A stretch of DNA of 24,377 bases. Origin: a virus. The stretch covers positions 1-24,377 of the IMG/VR virus record IMGVR_UViG_3300025671_000515; one strand, 5' to 3'. Every line of letters starts with the position of its first letter. Position 1 is the first letter of the stretch. The position numbers were made by a program, and so were the translations under genes. Below are positions 19,659 through 24,377 of the stretch, piece by piece. The notes under the pieces were generated by a model, which was given only the letters and a program-made list of their open reading frames with translations, did no database searches and was not told the DNA's origin.

Positions 19659-20114
19659 ATGAGCTTGATGGAAGAAGTTAAGGGTGTATCAACAGAAGCA
19701 TTTTTAGCTCGCCAAAAGGAAAAAGCCGAGGAGAAAGTTGTCCCTCCAGGTACATGGGAAGGACTCGTGTTTTCATATAATCTTATTGAGCAAAATGAAA
19801 AAACTCCAATAGATTGGCGCGATAAGCAGATGTATAATGTGGGTATACGTTTTTACGATTGCCCTGCCTATGGGGAATCAAAATCAGCATGGTTTAAATT
19901 GACTCCTGATCTTTTGCTTACAGAAAAAGGAAAGAAAAGTAATAAGTATAATGTAGCTGTAGATATGGCAGGGTTTACTGGAACGTGTGGTGAATCTTTT
20001 GAGACTACTCTCGAACAAGCAAAGGTAACACGATTGAAGTATAGAATATCAAACTTCAAACCTGAAAATAAAGATGAAGTGTATAATGTTTTGAATGAGG
20101 TGAAGGCTCTTTAG
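19659..20114 (+). CDS. Possible ssDNA-binding protein, 151 aa
   Basis: A soluble beta-rich protein: a helical start (EAFLARQKEKAEEK), then GTWEGLVFSYNL, MYNVGIRFYDCP and a YRISNF strand near the end. Strong aromatic and Lys content and a position after a Sak4-like ATPase resemble the SSB-like proteins that accompany AAA_24 recombinases (DUF669/DUF2815-type partners). I see no diagnostic motif, so the function is inferred from context. AAGGAGG gives a strong start at ATG 19659. Confidence 0.6.
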   Translation: MSLMEEVKGVSTEAFLARQKEKAEEKVVPPGTWEGLVFSYNLIEQNEKTPIDWRDKQMYNVGIRFYDCPAYGESKSAWFKLTPDLLLTEKGKKSNKYNVAVDMAGFTGTCGESFETTLEQAKVTRLKYRISNFKPENKDEVYNVLNEVKAL

Positions 20115-20120
20115 ATGAAT

Positions 20121-20258
20121 GCCCCAGATACCGATGGTGAGGTGCTGGCATTTAGGCTTGATGGTCTCTGTGAACCATGGATAACGGTAAAATCGTCACC
20201 AGGCACAACTTGAAACTCAAGAGCTGGGTACGTTGGTTCGAATCCAACCTGGGGCCCA
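20121..20258 (+). other. tRNA-like element, interrupted or degenerate
   Basis: The 5' GCCCCAG (20121-20127) pairs over seven bases with CTGGGGC (20249-20255), followed by CCA at 20256-20258. A perfect T-arm lies just before the 3' acceptor strand: GTTGG / TTCGAAT loop / CCAAC (20232-20248), including the GGTTCGAATCC consensus. A D-arm-like ACC...GGT occurs at 20130-20143. The element is about 138 bases, too long for a normal tRNA, and no convincing anticodon arm can be placed. The middle holds other stems (ATGGT/ACCAT at 20161-20178; CTTGA/TCAAG near 20209-20221). It could be a tRNA with an insertion, a decayed tRNA or a tRNA-mimicking leader of the polymerase mRNA. Confidence 0.4.
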
Positions 20259-20259
20259 T

Positions 20260-22755
20260 ATGAATCAGAAACCTGATACGTGTAAAGGATGCCCTCTCTA
20301 TAAGGAAAGTTATGGCTTTGTCCCTGATGAAGAGCGTCCTTCTACCGTGGCAGTCTTGGGGTATATGCCTTCGAAGGAGGATGTTCAAGGGAGACACCTC
20401 GTTGGGTATGCTGGAAAAGGTCAGCCACTCTATGAAACAGTGCCGTCTAAGCCCTTTATTGGCTCAGCGGGGTGGTTACTCACCAATACCTATCTTCCAT
20501 CTGCCTCCCTCAAACGAGAGGATGTCTCCCTCCATCATATCCTCAAGTGTCATGCTCCAGGGAAATTACCTTGGGATACTCAACTCGCAGCAGAACATCA
20601 TTGTGTCAGTACGCACCTCACTATCTCAGATGAGTGTCAACTGCTGATTACAATTGGTGAGGACCCCTGGAGAGTTCTTCAGGGGTCCGCTCTGCCGCTG
20701 ATTGATTGGAGGGGATTTTGTGGGCCTAAACCTTTACTTGAAGGACAATGCCAAGTGTACGCGACGAGTGACTTGGGTGATTTGTATCGTGATCCCCATC
20801 TTCGTTTTGTTACTCGTCTTGACTGGAAAAAAACTAAGTCAATCCGGTCGGGTGATTATCCCTCACCCATCCCACAACAATGTATTGCCTCCCCCTCCAC
20901 ACGGGGAGAATTTATCCGCCTATTAGATGAGGCGTTATGTCAACCAGAGATCATGGTCGATACCGAATATATCCCCTCCAAGGGGCTTCTCACCCATGTT
21001 GGCGCTGCGTGGCTTGCTTCCCCCTCGAAGGAATTGACGAATACACCGAACTCCAAGTTATCGAAGGTGCGGGGTTTCCAGCTCGAATGGGTACATGGAA
21101 GTGCGACCAGTGTCGAGCGAGCTATCTTTATGAGGTATTGGCCCCAACTGTGCCGGAAGGTTAAGATGGGGTTCTGGAATGCCAAGGCGGATCTTCCTAT
21201 TCTTGAGAATAATCTTCATGATATCCCTGATCGAATAGAAGATCCCATGCAAGCCCATGCGGTCTTGTGGTCTGATATGCCCCATGATTTTGAATTTGTG
21301 GCTTCCATTTATGGAAAGTACCCCAAGTTAAAACATCTCTCTAAAGAGAATATCCTACTCTACCATTGGGGGGATTGTATCGATCTGGTGTGGATCTGGG
21401 AAGCCTTGAAGGAGGAATTTAAGCATGAAAAGAAGTGTGAAGAAAAATACCGAGGACAAAACCTTAAACTCATCCCTCTTATACTCGAACGAGAAAAAGA
21501 AGGTATCCGAGTCAACCAGAAACGGGTTGCAGAAGCCATACCAGAACACGAAACCCTCTCGCAAGCCGCCTCCGTCCTTGCCCAAGCATACTGCGGATTT
21601 CCTATCAACCTCGGATCCTATGGACAACTTATGGGTTATCTGGGGTCTGGCGAGGGTCTTAGATTACGATCAATGGATCAAGATACTCTCTCCGTCAGTC
21701 GTGCAAAGTATCTCCCATTCGATCCTGATCAAGAAGACAGGGAAGGATTCTCCGTTAGCTACATACACCAGCGGACCTCCCAAGGTGCGCATCCACTCCT
21801 CGAACTAAGGACGATGTATGCGAAAAATGAAAAAATCGTGTCAGGATATCTGGGAGCATTATCAGGCGTTGGAAGGGTCTATCCGCAAATCAATTTCCAT
21901 ACGCAAGTTACAGGCCGACATTCCACTACAAACCCTGCTCTTGCGACTTTCCCAGACTACCTCAGAGATACTGTCATGCCTGATGAAGGGTGCTGTTGGA
22001 TCGGGTTCGATTGGGATGCCCAAGAACCACGGATCCAGTGGGGGGAAAGCGGAAGTAAAGTCCTTGAACGAGCTTTTACAGCAAACGAAGACATCCATAC
22101 TACCTTCGTCTGTGATCTTTACGGATGGGCGTATCCAACAGATCGTGGAAACCCCCACAGTTCCAGCGTCGACTGTGGTTGGCGGGATGCTCACAATTGG
22201 GGTGGCAAAGAAGATCCACGACGCATTTTCGCTAAGCAAGTCCGCTACGAAATCAACTATGACCACACAGAAAAAGCGTATAATGCCCAACAAAAGGCAA
22301 CAAGAATGGGAATCAATCCGGCCATTGCTGGACAAGCTGCCCAAGTCCTCTTGAATAGTGACCCTGAATTACGTTCATGGTTTCAACAAATCATGAAAGA
22401 TGGTGAAAAGACTCGTATCACTCGATCATGGGGTGGGGGTCGGAGGGTGTATTATTGGGCTGATTCCTTTGCGAAGTTACCCCTGAATGAAATGCGGAAT
22501 TATCCTCTTCAAGCAGGTGGGGCTGATCTCTATAATTTGACGATTGTAGAAGTGTGTGAGAAAGTGAAGGAGGCAAAATTTGTCTATGGGATGCACGATA
22601 GTATGTGGTTCTCTGTTCCTACTGATCGTGTTGAATCTCTGTTACCTCGAATACAGGCTGTGGTCACACAGCCACGATTGATCAATAGCAGGATGATTCC
22701 GTTTCCGGCATCTTTTAAGATTATGTATGACGATGGACGAGTGAAAAAATTATGA
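20260..22755 (+). CDS. UDG-like domain fused to family A DNA polymerase, 831 aa
   Basis: Residues 1-190 resemble family 4 uracil-DNA glycosylases with four Fe-S cysteines (C8, C11, C97, C115), a fusion known from SPO1-type polymerases. The GEAPG motif is replaced by GYMPS and the HP(S/A) motif has no His, so glycosylase activity is doubtful. The 3'-5' exonuclease has D234/E236 (VDTEYI), D311 and Y368-x3-D372. The polymerase has motif A DWDAQEPR (584-591), motif B with R655 and K659 followed by YEINYD instead of the usual [FY]G..YG, and motif C HDS (779-781) instead of HDE. It replicates the phage genome. ATG 20260 is preceded by GGGG only, directly after the tRNA-like element. Confidence 0.9.
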   Translation: MNQKPDTCKGCPLYKESYGFVPDEERPSTVAVLGYMPSKEDVQGRHLVGYAGKGQPLYETVPSKPFIGSAGWLLTNTYLPSASLKREDVSLHHILKCHAPGKLPWDTQLAAEHHCVSTHLTISDECQLLITIGEDPWRVLQGSALPLIDWRGFCGPKPLLEGQCQVYATSDLGDLYRDPHLRFVTRLDWKKTKSIRSGDYPSPIPQQCIASPSTRGEFIRLLDEALCQPEIMVDTEYIPSKGLLTHVGAAWLASPSKELTNTPNSKLSKVRGFQLEWVHGSATSVERAIFMRYWPQLCRKVKMGFWNAKADLPILENNLHDIPDRIEDPMQAHAVLWSDMPHDFEFVASIYGKYPKLKHLSKENILLYHWGDCIDLVWIWEALKEEFKHEKKCEEKYRGQNLKLIPLILEREKEGIRVNQKRVAEAIPEHETLSQAASVLAQAYCGFPINLGSYGQLMGYLGSGEGLRLRSMDQDTLSVSRAKYLPFDPDQEDREGFSVSYIHQRTSQGAHPLLELRTMYAKNEKIVSGYLGALSGVGRVYPQINFHTQVTGRHSTTNPALATFPDYLRDTVMPDEGCCWIGFDWDAQEPRIQWGESGSKVLERAFTANEDIHTTFVCDLYGWAYPTDRGNPHSSSVDCGWRDAHNWGGKEDPRRIFAKQVRYEINYDHTEKAYNAQQKATRMGINPAIAGQAAQVLLNSDPELRSWFQQIMKDGEKTRITRSWGGGRRVYYWADSFAKLPLNEMRNYPLQAGGADLYNLTIVEVCEKVKEAKFVYGMHDSMWFSVPTDRVESLLPRIQAVVTQPRLINSRMIPFPASFKIMYDDGRVKKL

Positions 22756-22832
22756 CCAAGGAGGAACGAAGAAAATACCAACGGTGGTTGACACATTCAG
22801 AAAACTCCTCACTTGGTGCGAGAAATAGATGA
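22752..22832 (+). CDS. Tiny coupled ORF between polymerase and exonuclease, 26 aa
   Basis: Its ATG overlaps the polymerase stop (ATGA at 22752-22755) and its stop overlaps the exonuclease start (ATGA at 22829-22832). The peptide begins TKEERRKYQRWLTH, a basic helix. The double overlap suggests a role in coupling translation of polymerase and exonuclease, with or without a functional peptide. Confidence 0.4.
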   Translation: MTKEERRKYQRWLTHSENSSLGARNR

Positions 22833-23575
22833 AAATTCTAATGCTCGATATCGAGACTTCCCCTAATACAGCCCATATTTGGGGGTTATTTGACCAAAAT
22901 GTGGGGATTAATCAACTTCTTGAGAGTAGTTACGTACTTTGTTGGGCGGCTAAGTGGCTTGGCGAGGATACCATCTATTGGAGACGTTCTTATGGGAAGG
23001 GAGGGCGATTTCGTAAAGATATGCTCAGGGCTATCCATAAGATGCTTGACCAGGCAGATGCCATAGTGCATTATAATGGAACACGATTTGATATTCCCAC
23101 ACTTAATAAAGAATTTCTTCTCCATGACATGATACGCCCTTCCCCTTCAAAAGAAATTGATCTTTTGAGGATTGCTAGAAACCAGTTTAAGTTTACATCA
23201 AACAAACTTGATTATGTTGTTCAGGCGCTTAAATTAGGGGCAAAGGTCAAGCATAGAGGGCATGAACTCTGGTTAGGCTGCATGAATAATGATCAGGGAT
23301 GCTGGAAAGAAATGGAATCATATAACAAGCATGATGTAATGATTCTTGAGAAATTGTATTATAAGCTTCTTCCTTGGATCAAAACACATGCAAATTATTC
23401 AGCCCATCACCCAGGAAAAGTTTGTCCAAATTGTGGCTCCTCACGGTATCAAAGACGTGGTTATGCGATATCTCAAGCAGGGCAATATCCACGGTTCCAG
23501 TGCCAAGAATGTGGGTCATGGTATCGCGGAGCGAAATTGGCATCACCAAGGGGCGAGCGAATGGTTTCATTGTAG
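22829..23575 (+). CDS. DEDDy 3'-5' exonuclease with C-terminal zinc ribbon, 248 aa
   Basis: The RNase H-like exonuclease motifs are D7-x-E9 (LMLDIETSP), HYNGTRFDIPTL (about 81-92, Asp of motif II) and Y-x3-D (YNKHDVMIL, about 167-175) of the DEDDy group, as in YprB-like proteins. The last ~55 residues add CPNC and CQEC pairs about 24 residues apart, a zinc ribbon likely to bind nucleic acid. It follows the polymerase and may process ends or proofread in trans, alongside the polymerase's own exonuclease domain. No Shine-Dalgarno is clear, so coupling through the ATGA overlap is likely. Confidence 0.8.
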   Translation: MKILMLDIETSPNTAHIWGLFDQNVGINQLLESSYVLCWAAKWLGEDTIYWRRSYGKGGRFRKDMLRAIHKMLDQADAIVHYNGTRFDIPTLNKEFLLHDMIRPSPSKEIDLLRIARNQFKFTSNKLDYVVQALKLGAKVKHRGHELWLGCMNNDQGCWKEMESYNKHDVMILEKLYYKLLPWIKTHANYSAHHPGKVCPNCGSSRYQRRGYAISQAGQYPRFQCQECGSWYRGAKLASPRGERMVSL

Positions 23576-23587
23576 GAGGTGGGTATC

Positions 23588-23806
23588 ATGTGGGAGCGAG
23601 TTTTGGATGGCTTGGCGATTATCGTCGGATTGATTATCGGCATCGCATGCGTGCCTGTCGTGATTGGGTTCTTGGTTTTGGTGTTGGTTATCTGCTTCCT
23701 TCTGGGGTTGTATTTGTGGTGCCTGTTCCTATTATCAATTATAGTGCAGTTGTGGAAGGGCAGTTATTCAAAGCTTAGGAGGTGGTGGAATGGGATGGCA
23801 TTATAG
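23588..23806 (+). CDS. Small membrane protein, 72 aa
   Basis: After MWERVLDG the protein has long hydrophobic stretches (LAIIVGLIIGIACVPVVIGF, then LVLVICFLLGLYLW and LFLLSIIVQL), enough for two or three transmembrane helices, and a basic C-terminus (YSKLRRWW) that would stay in the cytoplasm. TAGGAGGTGG precedes the ATG at 23588. A holin-like or membrane-anchoring role is possible, but the position beside replication genes does not specify it. Confidence 0.6.
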   Translation: MWERVLDGLAIIVGLIIGIACVPVVIGFLVLVLVICFLLGLYLWCLFLLSIIVQLWKGSYSKLRRWWNGMAL

Positions 23807-24011
23807 GGCTCACAAAACATATGACGTAATGACGAAAGAAGCTAAATGGGGGGTTGTAGAATATTTTCCTGATTTGAAGTCATGGACAGAACATAAAATA
23901 TATCCTGAATCAGATACATTTATAGGATTAGTAGAATGCTTGGAACGTATGTTGAAGGATATTAAAAAGTATAGGCCAATTGTGGAAAGGAAAAAGGATG
24001 GGAAGGAATAG
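23790..24011 (+). CDS. Hypothetical protein, 73 aa
   Basis: A small soluble alpha/beta protein with WGVVEYFPDLKSW early and the helix FIGLVECLERMLKDIKKY late. AGGAGGTGG precedes the ATG at 23790, inside the end of the membrane-protein gene (17-base overlap). The pattern of two strands then a helix ending in a basic tail resembles small uncharacterised phage proteins; no family is named. Confidence 0.6.
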   Translation: MGWHYRAHKTYDVMTKEAKWGVVEYFPDLKSWTEHKIYPESDTFIGLVECLERMLKDIKKYRPIVERKKDGKE

Positions 24012-24300
24012 TAAACCATTGACAATTCTATGTACGGATGATTGGATATTTCATAGCGAAGCTATTAAAAAGTTTATTGCAAAGGGGCACACTGTAGTAG
24101 ATGAAGCGAACACAAGTCAAGTTGATGTTGTGATAAGCCCTAAATGTTGGCGAATCGATCCCAAACTAAAACTCGGGGATGATTCTACAGAAGAAGAATC
24201 CCTTGAACGGCAATTAGAAATGATGGAAAAAGGTATACGAGCAATTAAATATCCAAAGGAGAAAAAAGATGCCAAAACCACGAAAAATTCCTCCAATTGA
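23998..24300 (+). CDS. Hypothetical protein, 100 aa
   Basis: It begins near PLTILCTDDWIFHSEAIKKF, continues with a strand-loop DVVISPKCWRIDP, and ends in a lysine-rich helical tail. The first half looks like a Rossmann-like beta-alpha-beta unit (the C-T-D-D turn after the first strand could bind a ligand). ATG 23998 follows GGAAAAAGG and overlaps the previous gene by 14 bases. Function is unknown. Confidence 0.55.
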   Translation: MGRNSKPLTILCTDDWIFHSEAIKKFIAKGHTVVDEANTSQVDVVISPKCWRIDPKLKLGDDSTEEESLERQLEMMEKGIRAIKYPKEKKDAKTTKNSSN

Positions 24301-24377
24301 TCTGAAAGACTACTCAGAACCAGGGTGTGTGTATTTCAAACCCTATCCCCCACAGCAAGTGGCGATTGAGATGCACT
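24269..24377 (+). CDS. Start of a gene cut by the window edge (36 codons seen)
   Basis: ATG 24269 follows AAAGGAG with good spacing and opens a frame that runs off the window. The visible part is basic and Pro-rich and ends with YPPQQVAIEMH. A Pro/Tyr-x-x-Q-x-x-A/G-I segment near the start is seen in DEAD/SNF2-type helicases (Q-motif-like), which would fit the replication module, but too little is visible to decide. Confidence 0.5.
   Translation, partial: MPKPRKIPPIDLKDYSEPGCVYFKPYPPQQVAIEMH

Noticed and set aside
20115-20213. 32-codon ORF after the SSB-like gene
   Set aside because: It lies inside the tRNA-like element and has no clear ribosome-binding site. The pairing evidence for an RNA is stronger, though a short peptide cannot be excluded.
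20121-20258. Group I intron inside the tRNA-like element
   Set aside because: The extra sequence is only 50-60 bases, far below the size of a group I intron core.
21425-22354. Long alternative-frame ORFs on both strands within the polymerase gene
   Set aside because: They lack ribosome-binding sites and the polymerase motifs A, B and C define the real frame through this stretch.

Overview
The window is part of a tailed double-stranded DNA bacteriophage genome. The evidence is a large terminase, a P22-type portal and a scaffold-like gene on one arm, and on the other arm many tiny ORFs plus a phage-type replication and recombination set. Almost every gene has a bacterial Shine-Dalgarno and many neighbours overlap by ATGA or TAATG. 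A PagL-like outer-membrane beta-barrel gene and -24/-12 (sigma-54-type) promoter elements point to a Gram-negative host; this is inference. No integrase, repressor of a known family or CRISPR array is visible, so lifestyle cannot be decided.

Layout. Positions 24-8031 are the late/structural arm, transcribed leftward: putative TerS, HNH nuclease, TerL, portal, two tiny genes, a 114-aa protein, a scaffold-like protein, a small zinc protein and a head-decoration-like protein. The major capsid gene presumably lies beyond the left edge. One gene (2416-2799) points the other way inside this arm. Positions 8032-9357 are a 1.3-kb control region without credible genes. It contains four sigma-54-type promoter elements (three rightward, one leftward), an extended -10 promoter for each arm, two arrays of four 9-bp iterons, a run of inverted repeats and an AT-rich stretch. 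It is the best candidate for the main switch and the replication origin.

Positions 9358-16498 are the early arm, transcribed rightward: about 28 tightly packed small genes. Several are preceded by the same repeated leader/ribosome-binding cassette. The arm includes small zinc proteins, a lipid-A-deacylase-like protein, small secreted or membrane peptides and a sigma-70-family factor. Two genes here are damaged: one has an in-frame TGA and one has lost its start codon, and the two share homologous flanks.

Positions 16395-24377 are the replication and recombination module: a RecA-fold (RepA/AAA_25-type) helicase on the minus strand, a Cas4-like nuclease, a Sak4-like ATPase, a possible ssDNA-binding protein, a tRNA-like element, a UDG-like/DNA polymerase A fusion and a DEDDy exonuclease with a zinc ribbon. 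The helicase and Cas4-like genes diverge from a palindrome that resembles a dyad in the control region, suggesting one regulator acts at both places.
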